DNA of 64,000 bases from Microplitis mediator (GCF_029852145.1 NC_079974.1:1178001-1242000), one strand, 5' to 3'; positions 41,376 through 47,108 are shown, numbered from the stretch's first letter. Numbers and translations: made by a program. The notes: generated by a model not told the origin, from the letters alone.

Positions 41376-44300
41376 ACAGACACTCGGACATCATTCTGAA
41401 AATAGTCAGGATAGCTTCCTAGGACCTCAAAACGTCGACATCTGATGAAAACTCGATTTTCGAAAATCGGGGTGAAAACAATAACTTCCCAATTTTTCGA
41501 AAATCGTCGATTTTCTTAGTGATAAGTTGAACAATTTTATTTTTAGTATTTTTGAAATTTCTCAACAACGACTAGATAAATCAATTCTTAAATCTGATCA
41601 GCTTTAGAACTCAATTAAACACGTCGAATGCCACCTCAAACGTCTCAATCGGTCAATTTGTTTGAGAGATATCGTTGGAGAAAAAATGGCAAAAAACTTT
41701 TTTTTTCGAAAAAAACGGCATAAAAAGTATTTTCGAGTTCGAAGAGCTCTCCAATATATTCACAACAATTTTTCGAGCTCAAGTAGCTCAAAAACAGCGA
41801 GAAGTTTTGGGGCTGACCCGCAGGGTCAACCGATAGACCAATTTTTCAGTGTAGTAATCGTTTTTATACATAATGGTAATAATTAATTTTTATATATAAG
41901 AACGATTATCACAGAAGTATCGTAACCATTACCATAACAGTATGGTAGTAATTTCCATAATATTTACAAACGATAACCATAACATTAAAAAATTCCTCAT
42001 ATTACGGTTATGGTTACCGTACTATCATAGTAATTGTTGCCATACTATCACGGTAACTATAACATATGGTAACGTTTACCATAATAGAATGAGAATAATT
42101 ACCATAATATTATGCGAATATTTTACTTATCTTATGGGAGCAGTTACCATGCCCTTATTAAAAGAATCGATTTGAAACGTGATGTACAGGGTTTATTTCC
42201 AAACGTACTTAGTAATCGTTAGAATAGAACATAGGATCTATTCATATGTGATTATGGGAACTATTCCGATAATTATAGTAATCATTGATATAATTCTATT
42301 ATCATATGATCGGAAATTATTACCATAGTCACAGAAATTACACTCATAGTTATGAAAACTTTTCCCAGAAATTTTAAGCGTATATAACCATAATTCAAAG
42401 TAATTATTACCGTCTCGTTATAGGTTGATATTTTACAGACGTATTAAGGGAGGGGGGTAGGGTTTTAAAGGCGAGAAAAAAGCATATTTTTGTGATTTTT
42501 TTCCGGCGAGATGAGTGATATAATTTCATTAAACTTAATCACATATTATTCTACAACTTTTAAAGAATATCAGAAAAAATTTTCAACGAAAAATATTGAT
42601 TAATAAGCTGGTGACGTTGAATCTCCGGAGGTGCCTCGAAAAAAAGTCGTTTTGCGGTGAACATCATAACTCGTTACCGGATCATCGGAAAAAAAAAAAT
42701 TTATATGCATTTTAAAGTTGATGTATTTCTCGAGGTAACCACGAAGAGTTTTTTTTTTTTTTTTTTTTTCCGATTTTTTGCAGCACTTGGAAGTGAAAAA
42801 CGCGATTTTAGCTCAAAAAATCGCGGTTAATTTGTTATTAAAAAATAGAAAAAAATGAAAAACAAAAAAAAAAACTCTTCGTAGTTACCTGTTGATTTAT
42901 GTGAAGAAGTAATGTTCAAATTTTCAAAGGGATCGGTTCAGTACATTTTGAGTTATGATGTTCACGGACTTTACAAATAACGTTTTCGGGAAAATCCATT
43001 TAAAGTTTTTTATTCGTGAAAATTTGAAATAAACTATCAATCAAAGAATATGAATTTTTATACTTATATTGAGTCATCAGTTTACATCCTTTGAAAGACA
43101 CACAGCCCGAGAAAGGGATTCGGAAGAACAAAGAAAATTGCAGCTGATTTCTACTAGGGGTATGTAGGGGCAGGTCGGGCAGGTATAAGAATCAGATATA
43201 CCGGCCGGTCATTTGAAACGCTGTAACTCCGTTAGTTTTACTCGGATTGATTTAAAATTTGTACACAATATTCTTGACATATTGTTCATTCAGAAAAAAA
43301 ATTAAAAAAAAAATATTTTTTTTAAATAATTTAAAAACCCTACCCCCCCCCCCCCTTAAGAACTACCATAATTTATTCTCCGTGTACTTTTCCCAAATAT
43401 CAAACTTTATAGTATTTTTCAATGTTTCAGATTCAATTATTGTTATTATTTTCACATGTATTCTTCTGACTTTAGGTTAGGTTACTCAAGAACATGATAA
43501 AAAATATTGATAAGTACATACAGTCTGGAGTAACAAGATTGAACTGGTATTCCTTAGATATACCTAATTTTGCTGCGCATAGTAAAAAATTGTTGAAAAA
43601 TTTAGAATCGGTCATTACTCAAGTTAATCACATAAAAAAAGATCTCGATAATCGAATAGAACATATCAGCACTTATAATTTAGTCACTACATCGAACGAT
43701 CCTACTGATTCAGATTACAAGTTACTTCAATGCAACGTAAGTACATTGTGATATTTAATTTCCAATCTTCATAAACTCTTTTCATTTTTTGAAATGTTTA
43801 ATTTTCTCGATGAAGTCATCTATTTTATTAGATTTAAATTATTTTGATTTTCTTTGTGAATCTCAGTTAAACACTAAAGTTTGCTAGTTTTTTTACTATC
43901 GTGTACGGAAAATTCGTACACTTGAAAGTACGTGGAAAAATGGATTATTTCTTACGGAAAGCCTAAAACAGCCGCATTTGAAGTGCTGATAAACAAAAGT
44001 TTTTAGTGCCGTACTCACTTTGGCGGATCCGAATTACCGTGCAATTACGGTAAATTTACCGTGAGAGTGTAAAATTATCATAAAAGGAAAATACACCGTC
44101 ATTTGACGCTAAATCACGATAATTTCGCCAGGGCACGTCTCTGATTACAAATACTCTGTGAAAAGTATCGAAAATTATTTCAATTCTTTTCAATCCGCAC
44201 GGAGATTTCGAAAAATATTGAACGGAATTGAAATTTCGATAATTTGAATACTTTCTAATTCTTGAAATGGAATTCAAAAGTATTGAAAAGAATTCAATCT

Positions 44301-47108
44301 TTCATCATTTCAAAACCTTCCAATTCCGAAGTGAAATTCAAAAGTATTGAATGGGATTAAATTTTTTATCATTTGAATTCAATTCAAGTTATAATTGGAA
44401 ATATGGAACTATTTTGGTATTGAGACGGATTCAGAAATATTGAAAACTCTCAATTAGTTTTAGTTCTTTTCAATCCTACACTCGATCCAAAATATAGAAC
44501 TATTTTGGTATTGAGAAGGATTCAGAAAGATTCAAAAATGTCAATTAATTTTAATTCTTTTCAATCCTAGACGTAACATAAAATATGGAACTATTTTAGT
44601 ATCGAGAAGGATTCAGAAAAATTGAAGATTCTCCATTTATTTCAATTTTTTTGAATCCTACACGTGGCCTGTAATGTGAAACTATTTTGCTATTGGAAAA
44701 GATTCAGAAAGATTCGAAAATGTGAATTCATTTTAATTTATTTCAATTCAATTCATAATTGGAAATATGGAACTATTTTGGTATTGAGGAAAATTCAGAA
44801 AGATTAAAAACCGTCAATTCATTCGAATTTTTTTCAATCCCACCCGTGACCCGAAATGTGAAATTATTTTGTTATTGAGAAGTATTCAAAAAGATTAAAA
44901 ATGTCAATTCGTTTGAATCTTTTTCAATCCATCTCTTAACCCGAAATATGGAACTATTTTGGTATTGAGGAAGATTCAGAAAGATTGAAAACTGACAATT
45001 GATTCGCATTATTTTCAATACTACTCGTAACTCTAAAAGTCGAAACTTTTTTGTTATTGACGAGGATTCAGAAAGATTAAAAACATCAATTTATTTGAAT
45101 CTTTTTCAATTCTTTGGAAGTTTAGAAATTCTTATATTATTTTTAGATTCAATATAATTGAAAAGTGATAATTTTATGTCCAGATGAAAACCTTGTGGAA
45201 TAGGATTTATTCAAAAGTATTCAATTCTCATCTTTTTCAATACTTTTCAATGAGTATTTTTCATCAGGGTTTAGTTTTTGAATTAATGACTGTTGAATTT
45301 TGCAAAGAAATCATTTTAAATTAATCGAAATCAATTGACATATTTTTTTAGATGTATTTTTCGGATATTAAAGCAAAGAGAACAAAGTTAGTTGATGGGA
45401 TTTTAAAAGCTTACCAATCAATTAGCCCTATATTGATAAAATTGGAAAGTTTAGTCGAAAACACAACTACTGGGAAAAGTAAAGCGATGCAATTTTTTTA
45501 TGAACGATATGAACAAACAATTTTCACAGCCTTTATAACGTAATATAAAAAGATTAATTACTTTCGACAGTACCCGCATGGAAAAGCTATATATTGTTAA
45601 AAGTATATAACAAAATATATGGTGAATACATGATCAATATATAGCGGCAAAAATATCTATATTAAAAAATATATGTTTTTTACATATATTGGATTCTATA
45701 TTTATCATAATATATTTACTTGTATATAATGTTTTGTATTTTTCTATATATATTATCTCATATAATGCTCAATATATTCTTATCATATATGAATAGTATA
45801 TATATAATTTATAAGTATAATATAATAAACTTGATATATATATCCATATATTTTGACTCATATAATTAGTGGCATATGGTCTCTATATAATTGATTATAT
45901 ATGAAAGAATTTATATGATTAAATATATGGTTCGCGGTATATTGGAATTATATTTTTCCAGTATATTAAAACTTATGTTTTTCGCAATATATTGAAAATT
46001 TTATTTTTTAATATACTTTTCAATTTCTACACAATGCCACAAAAAAAGTCAAATTTATTATTTTTTCTCCTTCTTTTCATTGACCTTATATTTACTGGCA
46101 ATAACCTAAGAAAAGTAAAAAAAAGTGCCATATATTTTACAATATATTGGAAACCATATATTTTGCAATATATTGGAAAACATATATAAAAAATATAAAA
46201 AATACTATGTATTAATTAATATACTACTTTCAATATAATATATCAATATAAAAAAGATATATTAAAATATATATGTAAAACATACATAAAAAGTCATATA
46301 TTGATAAATATATTGATAATATATTCTAGCAATATATTTTTTTTCAATATATTATCATACATTAATACGGCAAAAATATAAATATTATTTGATATATTGT
46401 ACAATATATCACATTATAATATTCATATATTCTATCATATATGTTTTCACATATAAAGTTTTTTCATGCGGGTACTCAATAACGATTGTAGTATAATTGA
46501 AGATATAAATTCTTAGGTGCCTAGTGAGCAATTTAGACGCTTTAAATATTCTATTATCTGGAAATAAATCAATTTTTGTAGTAGACGCAGTTTTATTATC
46601 TTCCGAAGTAATTCTTCGTCCCTCTCCGAATGAAATCAACATAATAATCTTGCGAGACATAAAAGATTTGCTTGCGAGATTTAAACTTTTTCCAAGATGG
46701 GCAGCAGGAAGTTGTCACGAATGTAAACAAATTAAAGAAACGAGTACAGACAGTTTTTACAGATTCAGTTTTTTTGATAATGTCATGAGCATTCAAGTAA
46801 GACACGAAATTTTTCTCAAAATTATTTATTATTATAGTTGATAATTAAAAAATGATTTTTTAGATTATCAATGATCGTATTGCTGCTATTCAAAATACAA
46901 CACAAAGATTGACAGTAGAGTGTTGGAAATATCTCAATCGATGGAAAAAATACAGTAATTTATGGCGAGCTGACAAATCTCAAATATGTGAAAAATTTGT
47001 TGTGACGTGTCCGACTCTTAATCAGTACGATGAAAAATTTACATACTACGACACAATAATAGAAGAAATTGAGGAATGGACACCATATTATGACATATCG
47101 AGTATCAA
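3728..47108 (+). CDS. Dynein axonemal heavy chain, N-terminal tail (13 exons, 3' incomplete)
   Basis: Force-generating heavy chain of ciliary/flagellar dynein; this part is the DHC_N1 tail that binds intermediate chains and neighbouring heavy chains. Exons: 3728-3786, 3881-4114, 4195-4323, 7703-7838, 10680-11215, 16451-16641, 20908-21503, 23776-24063, 24133-24587, 43476-43736, 45352-45539, 46517-46796, 46864-47108. From exon 2 onward every junction is GT-AG and keeps frame, giving about 1,200 codons without a stop. Family signatures seen: GPMAEYDYW, YFNTEERM, KRWEFDQQRLF, FGPELKSI, LKFKNIQTRQAI, FWERQLLNRLQGP, NWYSLDIPNF, FPRWAAG. Human inner-arm single-headed types lack this full tail, so a DNAH2/5/8/9/10/11/17-like member is likely; I cannot say which. 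No start codon and no linker, AAA or stalk exon is visible. A complete chain is over 4,000 residues, so about three quarters is missing from the window. Confidence 0.9.
3881..4114 (+). CDS. Dynein tail exon 2
   Basis: Phase 0 to 0, bounded by TTTTAG and GTAAAT. It encodes the start of the conserved tail, with VIEIPVIHITCGQ and NNFFYFLRTSDE followed by VVGSLNGFFLESLNEML. This resembles the heavy-chain segment in which a hydrophobic FFL-R strand is followed by a G.L.G..L..L helix. An 80-nt intron separates it from exon 3. Confidence 0.75.
4195..4323 (+). CDS. Dynein tail exon 3
   Basis: Phase 0 to 0, acceptor AAAAAG, donor GTAAGG. It begins VFAPLMEKQLYAESPK, the vF.Pl motif expected directly after exon 2, and then runs into an acidic, low-complexity linker (NSDNIMKTDDNSIDSESQ). 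Confidence 0.75.
4701..5611. mobile_element. piggyBac-like MITE
   Basis: CCCTTAACGGCCACAC at the left and GTGTGGCCCTTAAGGG at the right, each bordered by TTAA (4697-4700 and 5612-5615). TTAA duplication with CCC/GGG ends is the piggyBac hallmark. The interior has GGGGTAAC/GTTACCCC palindromes and a tRNA-like segment. There is no transposase. Confidence 0.75.
5137..5208 (+). other. tRNA-like segment in the piggyBac-like MITE
   Basis: About 72 nt with a good D arm (GCTC-AACTGGTA-GAGC), a perfect T arm (CTGGG-TTCGATT-CCCAG) and partly paired acceptor arms. The anticodon arm is imperfect and the loop lacks the usual T33, so it is a degenerate tRNA or a SINE-type Pol III promoter rather than a working tRNA gene. 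Confidence 0.6.
5635..5760 (+). pseudogene. Possible THAP-domain remnant
   Basis: ATG at 5639 opens MEFPSKTSKSNIYCLYGCKS then RASKNDSVDF. The C-x3-GC-KSR start is like a THAP zinc finger, used by P-element-type transposases. The frame is lost afterwards, with a further readable patch (CSSKNCKRDYFEK) in another frame. The match is short and the later Cys/His ligands were not found, so this is tentative. Confidence 0.25.
5870..6118 (-). CDS. Unidentified 82-codon antisense ORF
   Basis: Reads MRVSIHHICQFVSGTPQSKN, then NHGHLLNFGKVSEDNNCLK and SSSIRDDPDKINGQVLKGGR. The composition looks protein-like rather than random, and a GT donor (GTATGAG) lies near its 3' end, so it could be one exon or a remnant. 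It sits antisense in the dynein intron 4324-7702 just right of the possible THAP remnant. I do not recognise it. Confidence 0.25.
   Translation of the reverse strand: MRVSIHHICQFVSGTPQSKNFTGDENIINHGHLLNFGKVSEDNNCLKIMILCLLSSSIRDDPDKINGQVLKGGRIVGMSFPC
6215..7076. mobile_element. CCCGGGAAAAAATGATCAG-ended element
   Basis: CCCGGGAAAAAATGATCAG at the left is mirrored by CTGATCATTTTTTCCCGGG at the right. The interior is a tandem array of CATGCCTGTTCATG and TGATCAGGCCTGA units, with a tRNA-like segment off-centre. The flanks show no clear duplication. Confidence 0.75.
6743..6812 (+). other. tRNA-like segment in the CCCGGG element
   Basis: Contains a box-A-like TTAGGTCAGTGGGTAGCG and a perfect box B (GGTTCAAATCC). 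Arms pair poorly. It lies in the only non-repetitive part of the element. Confidence 0.5.
7077..7702. other. Intron sequence, nothing recognised
   Basis: AT-rich, no inverted repeat with clear ends and no supported coding segment before exon 4. Confidence 0.5.
7703..7838 (+). CDS. Dynein tail exon 4
   Basis: Phase 0 to 1, acceptor AAATATAG, donor GTATTA. It encodes a charged Ser/Lys/Glu-rich linker (SLEDKESSIKIESFEESQ) with no domain signature. It is supported by its open frame, its splice sites and its exact fit in phase between exons 3 and 5. The preceding intron (3.4 kb) carries a piggyBac-like and a CCCGGG-ended element. Confidence 0.6.
7839..9100. other. Intron sequence with GCTTGAGCAAGCC palindromes
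   Basis: 7,840-8,720 shows nothing I can name. 8,775-9,030 holds CAAGGCTTGAGCAAGCC-type palindromes that reappear at 10,380-10,545 on the other side of element 9101-10369. The latter probably landed inside an older inverted-repeat element whose ends I cannot set. Confidence 0.4.
9472..10198 (-). mobile_element. tRNA-bearing CACGG MITE, copy 1 (TG duplication)
   Basis: CACGGAAAAAAAATTCTA...TTTTTTTTCCGTG with TG on each side. The interior is TTACGATGTTAACATCGTAA palindromes around a tRNA-like segment. Nearly identical to copies at 16760 and 47189; this one and copy 3 have the same orientation. Confidence 0.85.
9711..9790 (-). other. tRNA(Ser/Leu)-like segment, copy 1
   Basis: Read on the - strand: box A TGGCCGAGTGG and box B GGGTTCGAATCC are perfect class-II tRNA promoter boxes at normal spacing. 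Anticodon and acceptor arms do not pair well, so not a functional tRNA. Confidence 0.65.
10680..11215 (+). CDS. Dynein tail exon 5
   Basis: Phase 1 to 0, acceptor TTTTAG, donor GTAAGT. This is the most recognisable tail exon: a helix ending ENIVINWEKHINKVLDTYK, then QGKGPMAEYDYWHDRLIGL, SILVENLNSPIAKKIKSIL and EARENNKFLFTVLRYFK. This order (V..W...I, GP..E..yW..R, L..I...L, F....EA.dN..FL..L.ryF) is the N-terminal half of DHC_N1. Confidence 0.92.
11401..13100. mobile_element. Long inverted-repeat element (about 400-bp arms), TA flanks
   Basis: CTTGCCCTACTACTAAAC at 11401 is mirrored at 13083-13100; the arms match nearly base for base over about 400 nt. TA borders both ends. The GGGGAG element 11822-12565 is nested in the centre, so the whole transcript would fold into a long hairpin. 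Confidence 0.8.
11822..12565. mobile_element. GGGGAGGGTGGGGCAGAG-ended element, copy 1
   Basis: GGGGAGGGTGGGGCAGAG at the left, CTCTGCCCCACCCTCCCC at the right, TA on both sides. The interior is AT-rich with CCATTTTGCCCCA motifs. Copy 2 at 52212-52953 is nearly identical in opposite orientation. Confidence 0.8.
13474..14816. mobile_element. CGAGTCGAAATTTGAATCG-ended element
   Basis: Arms of about 100 nt (AGTCGGACGTA and its reverse) frame degenerate tandem units of about 110 nt with GGGGGATTTGTAAGATTG. A central cluster of GACAGTTCAACC repeats at 13,810-14,100 is itself inverted. Confidence 0.65.
15198..16398. mobile_element. CACGGAAAGAAAATTATGG MITE, copy 1
   Basis: Perfect terminal inverted repeats, TA on both sides. 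Both arms consist of tandem palindromes of about 20-24 bp (ATTATGGGAATGGTTCCC). A non-repetitive core (about 15,770-15,970) with GCACAATAGTGTAGAAA and GTGATTACCACACTTC separates the arms. Confidence 0.9.
16451..16641 (+). CDS. Dynein tail exon 6
   Basis: Phase 0 to 2, acceptor TTTTGCACAG, donor GTATTT. It contains LPSLMEGMKMIWILSKYFN and TEERMTLLLESISWQLCENI, the DHC_N1 segment with the W.iS..yN..erM signature. An inverted-repeat element begins only 38 nt after the donor. Confidence 0.9.
16760..17485 (+). mobile_element. tRNA-bearing CACGG MITE, copy 2 (TA duplication)
   Basis: Same family as 9472-10198 in opposite orientation, TA on both sides. TTACGATGTTAACATCGTAA palindromes flank the tRNA-like segment. 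Confidence 0.85.
17167..17246 (+). other. tRNA(Ser/Leu)-like segment, copy 2
   Basis: Same 80 nt as copies 1 and 3: TGGCCGAGTGG box A and GGGTTCGAATCC box B, degenerate acceptor and anticodon arms. Confidence 0.65.
18228..19178. mobile_element. CACCGGCACACAAAAA-ended palindrome
   Basis: Arms of roughly 330-400 nt mirror each other almost perfectly, from ACACCGGCACACAAAAA to TTTTTGTGTGCCGGTGT. The centre is AT-rich. It sits in an older GGTAAT-repeat region. Confidence 0.7.
19265..19560. repeat. TTACGGTAA-type repeat
   Basis: Dense AATTACGGTAATTTACCG motifs on both strands. The same motif family forms the interior of the adjacent element 19881-20878 and recurs near 44,030. Confidence 0.5.
19881..20878. 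mobile_element. CCCTCGCGGTTTTG-ended element
   Basis: CCCTCGCGGTTTTG at the left, CAAAACCGCGAGGG at the right, AT on both sides. The interior has TACGGTATT/AATACCGTA motifs and a tRNA-like segment. Its right end lies 29 nt upstream of the dynein exon 7 acceptor. Confidence 0.8.
20233..20310 (-). other. tRNA-like segment in the CCCTCGCGG element
   Basis: On the - strand, TTTGGCATAATGATTAACAG serves as box A and GGGATCGAGCC as box B. The arms pair imperfectly. Confidence 0.45.
20908..21503 (+). CDS. Dynein tail exon 7
   Basis: Phase 2 to 1, acceptor TTGTGTAG, donor GTAATA. Joining in phase to exon 6 restores ELFRKPLEEI. It holds the core of DHC_N1: W..LY..TRENIE, KRWEFDQQRLF, YIAKVCNDFNEI, FYNIFGPELKSI, IDVIVKRVDELIEPI, MAWFYLEV, FLMDDCFMIL and LLKFKNIQTRQAI. 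The open frame extends upstream of 20908, but that part lies inside the inverted-repeat element 19881-20878 and is not coding. Confidence 0.92.
21504..23775. other. Intron with several small repeats
   Basis: Holds the small element 22451-22680 and a tiny palindrome with CCGATTAAAAACTC ends (about 23,399-23,527). Diffuse GGATTCCCAT repeats at 21,790-21,880, 22,330-22,440 and 22,680-22,860 also occur. No coding segment is supported. Confidence 0.5.
22451..22680. mobile_element. Short CACGGAAAAAAATAT-ended element
   Basis: CACGGAAAAAAATATATT at the left, AATATTTTTTTCTACGTG at the right (one extra base near the end), TA on both sides. Confidence 0.6.
23776..24063 (+). CDS. Dynein tail exon 8
   Basis: Phase 1 to 1, acceptor TTTTTCCAG, donor GTAAAT. 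It starts with NPPLLKYHLPIAGSIFWERQ, then LLNRLQGPVMTF, matching the strongly conserved PP.aG.I.W.rqL..Ri..P segment of DHC_N1. It is followed by the E..F..W helix region around KQFEDIKFNSW. An intron of only 69 nt separates it from exon 9. Confidence 0.92.
24133..24587 (+). CDS. Dynein tail exon 9
   Basis: Phase 1 to 0, acceptor TTTTAG, donor GTAAGT. It contains CFQVNFDLKLFEIICEAEML, EQLGFELSTSIRDLGIQKDR and LIQTTIDQYNGIM. This is the end of DHC_N1, where heavy chains read l.VNFD..L..li.Ea..L..lGf. The stretch between exon 8 and this motif has no family match and may be a lineage-specific insert. It precedes the 18.9-kb intron. Confidence 0.9.
24718..26296. mobile_element. CACGGAGAAAAATGTTGGC-ended element
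   Basis: Ends CACGGAGAAAAATGTTGGC and GCCAACATTTTTCTCCGTG, TA on both sides. The element is a long palindrome with TTGGTCG and ATTATTATGC motifs, split by the nested element 24747-26005 that landed at TA in its left arm. Confidence 0.85.
24747..26005. mobile_element. CACGGAGAGAAATT-ended MITE with GGTAACCATTACC array
   Basis: CACGGAGAGAAATTTATGG at the left, TTAATTTCTCTCCGTG at the right, TA duplicated. The interior is about 1.1 kb of tandem palindromes (ATATGGTAACCATTACCAT), some as higher-order direct repeats. Confidence 0.9.
26826..27585 (+). mobile_element. CCCTAGTAGAAAT-ended transposon
   Basis: CCCTAGTAGAAAT and ATTTCTACTAGGG ends. It interrupts a duplicated segment whose partner (near 30,400) lacks it. 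The junction sits in an AC run, so the duplication is either AC or masked by slippage. It carries the 79-residue ORF and CTGGCCAGT/ACTCGA subterminal repeats. Confidence 0.75.
27090..27329 (+). CDS. 79-residue ORF inside a CCCTAGTAG-ended transposon
   Basis: ATG in good context (ACAAAATGG) opens MDAVKKFDTINELRLWAIKS, then NIADCYLDELLKILQAG, LPELPITAKTFLNKC and a stop after LLLLFY. The pattern l..WAi..nI....l..LL.iL.......LP...kT.L recalls N-terminal segments of transposon-encoded proteins found in many insects and cnidarians; I cannot name the superfamily. It lies wholly within the inverted-repeat element 26826-27585, is followed by AATAAA-like signals near 27357, and is probably the truncated first exon of an autonomous relative. 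Confidence 0.5.
   Translation: MDAVKKFDTINELRLWAIKSNIADCYLDELLKILQAGVLPELPITAKTFLNKCSVSFEIEKMPDADEVTLLSDLLLLFY
28246..29174. mobile_element. CACGGAAAGAATTTT MITE (AA duplication)
   Basis: CACGGAAAGAATTTT and AAAATTCTTTCCGTG ends, AA on both sides. The paralogous site near 32,310 reads CAAAGG without the insert. The interior is GAGTAATTTTTACTC-type palindromes. Confidence 0.85.
29433..29704. mobile_element. Short CACGGAGAAATTATT-ended element (TG duplication)
   Basis: CACGGAGAAATTATTCTT and AATAATTTCTTCGTG ends, TG on both sides; subterminal GCTTGAAATG/CGTTTCAA. 272 nt. Confidence 0.65.
29866..32245 (-). CDS. Four-helix membrane protein, function unknown
   Basis: Three exons join in frame: 32245-32125 (ATG, phase 1), 30378-30192 (phase 2) and 30112-29866 (stop). 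Donors are GTAAGT and GTAAGT; acceptors are TTAAAG and TTCCAG. The protein is about 184 residues. A cytosolic-looking N terminus (MKPLAWFSKAEQRGEN) is followed by four hydrophobic stretches: FFLLAVSTSIWLMIGV, ITISTFTFVFTKILPYALF, LLMASVLFFSINIL and VLFYLNSLLLFVWAVGL, then a basic, polar tail (SKNDSKKQNELPNISEKK). I do not recognise the family. Size and topology resemble the Snakeskin-like neighbour, to which it may be distantly related. It is antisense within the large dynein intron; its own first intron holds the inverted-repeat element 30463-31727. Confidence 0.75.
30463..31727. mobile_element. CACGGAAAGAAAATTATGG MITE, copy 2
   Basis: TA duplicated; the paralogous empty site near 27,643 reads TTTTAATAGTTTG. 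The core at 31,245-31,490 is a diverged version of the copy 1 core. It lies within intron 1 of the four-helix gene. Confidence 0.92.
32568..38585 (-). CDS. Snakeskin-like four-helix membrane protein
   Basis: Three exons: 38585-38511 (ATG to phase 0), 38416-38255 (phase 0) and 32807-32568 (stop). The donors both begin GTAAGT. The last acceptor follows a strong TTGTTGTTTTACCAG tract. The protein is 158 residues, close to the roughly 160 of insect Snakeskin (Ssk), a smooth-septate-junction protein of gut epithelium. The C-terminal half fits that family best: GIFNFVGFILFLTSGIRL, then RGTVRGSLNIVEGVILLIDS and LSF. Four hydrophobic segments are predicted by eye. The assignment rests on remembered family resemblance, so a paralogue is as likely as the orthologue. 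Intron 2 is 5.4 kb, nearly all nested transposons; without them it would be about 0.1 kb. Confidence 0.7.
32889..33890. mobile_element. CACGGAAAGAAAATTATGG MITE, copy 3
   Basis: TA on both sides; inserted seven bases into the left end of element 32882-38220. The conserved core is present in reverse orientation at about 33,355-33,560. Confidence 0.9.
34205..34580. mobile_element. CCCGTGTAAAAAAA-ended element
   Basis: CCCGTGTAAAAAAAAAATTG and AATTTTTTTACACGGG; arms of about 100 nt including GTGTTGACTATT and its reverse. Confidence 0.65.
35098..35168 (+). other. tRNA-like segment in the CACAGAAAA element
   Basis: GGATAGCATAACTGGTAAAG (box A region) and GGGTTCGATTCC (box B). Closely related to the segment at 5137, sharing GAATTGGTCTGGGTTCGATT, although it is in a different transposon family. 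Confidence 0.55.
35417..36366. mobile_element. CCCTAGTAGCAAT-ended element
   Basis: CCCTAGTAGCAATTTTG and CCATTGCTACTAGGG ends, one base different from those at 26826. The interior has repeats such as TTGGTCAAGA and CAGATTTCTGG; no coding sequence. A relative occupies part of 48,557-48,770. Confidence 0.65.
36659..37816. mobile_element. CACGGAAAGAAAATTATGG MITE, copy 4
   Basis: TA on both sides. It lacks the non-repetitive core found in the other copies. A 150-nt higher-order unit is repeated about three times at 36,840-37,320. Confidence 0.9.
38811..40670. repeat. AACTTCCCGCT repeat family, composite copy
   Basis: Starts with GGTTGGCCCTGCGGGCCAGC and AAAACTTCCCACTG near 38,820 and ends CTTAGCGGGAAGTTA near 40,670. 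Tracts CGAGCTC, CGATTTTGATGGTTGAGG and GACGTTTTGAGG are shared by copies at 41.07-41.85, 51.66-53.11, 58.92-59.28 and 59.55-60.34 kb. Probably a non-autonomous element; ends not fixed. Interrupted by 39065-39733. Confidence 0.55.
39065..39733. mobile_element. GGGGAGCCTGAGGCACGAAG-ended element (diverged GGGGAG family)
   Basis: GGGGAGCCTGAGGC and ACCCCAGGCTCCCC, TA on both sides. The inner CCATTTTGCCCCACATATC motif recalls the copies at 11822 and 52212. Confidence 0.65.
41071..41852. repeat. AACTTCCCGCT family, two inverted fragments with a CA microsatellite
   Basis: CTATCGGTTGACCCTGCGAG at 41,073 and its mirror GCAGGGTCAACCGATAG near 41,835. A (CA)n tract with CATA interruptions lies at 41,322-41,378. 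Confidence 0.5.
42444..43359. mobile_element. TTAAGGGAGGGGGGTAGGG-ended element
   Basis: Left TTAAGGGAGGGGGGTAGGG, right CCCTACC followed by a C run and TTAA. The interior is AT-rich with no coding sequence. Flanking GGTAAT repeats and a lone CCGTG end at 43,384 suggest it interrupts an older CACGG element whose left end I cannot find. Confidence 0.5.
43476..43736 (+). CDS. Dynein tail exon 10
   Basis: Phase 0 to 0, acceptor TTTAG, donor GTAAGT. It reads VRLLKNMIKNIDKYIQSGVT then RLNWYSLDIPNFAAHSKKLL. This matches the heavy-chain motif in which LL....i..ve..i..G is followed by L.W.S..i..F, just C-terminal to DHC_N1. Although the next upstream exon lies 18.9 kb away, the phase fits. Confidence 0.88.
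44139..45270. repeat. ATTGAAAAGAATTCAA repeat block
   Basis: Eight or so degenerate units of about 110 nt containing ATATGGAACTATTTTGGTA and GATTCAGAAAGATT. The ends TCTGATTACAAATACTC and GAGTATTTTTCATCAGG are imperfect inverted repeats. Confidence 0.5.
45352..45539 (+). CDS. Dynein tail exon 11
   Basis: Phase 0 to 2, acceptor TTTTTTTAG, donor GTAATA. It encodes MYFSDIKAKRTKLVDGILKA and a helical continuation ending FYERYEQTIFTAFIT. It joins to exon 12 as FITCLVSNLDALN. The match is helical pattern and position rather than a sharp motif. The intron before it carries the element with ATTGAAAAG-type repeats at about 44.14-45.27 kb. Confidence 0.75.
45573..46472. mobile_element. CCCGCATGGAAAA-ended AT-rich element, TA duplication
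   Basis: CCCGCATGGAAAAGC and CTTTTTTCATGCGGG; wait-free TA on both sides (45571-45572, 46473-46474). The interior is over 85 percent A+T with ATATATTG/CAATATAT motifs. It ends 44 nt before dynein exon 12. Confidence 0.75.
46517..46796 (+). CDS. Dynein tail exon 12
   Basis: Phase 2 to 0, acceptor TTCTTAG, donor GTAAGA. It contains FVVDAVLLSSEVILRPSPNE and DIKDLLARFKLFPRWAAGSC, the heavy-chain segment that places f.v.a.L....i...Ps..ei before a FPRW.GtC motif. Confidence 0.88.
46864..47108 (+). CDS. Dynein tail exon 13 (last in window)
   Basis: Phase 0 to 2, acceptor TTTTTTTAG, donor GTAACT. It reads CWKYLNRWKKYSNLWRADKS, then CPTLNQYDEKFTYYDTIIEE, matching YL..W..Y..LW..dK and P.l..yd..i..Y in heavy chains, just before the linker. 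The in-frame stop two codons past the donor argues for continuation to an exon that I cannot find in the remaining 16.9 kb of the window. Confidence 0.88.
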
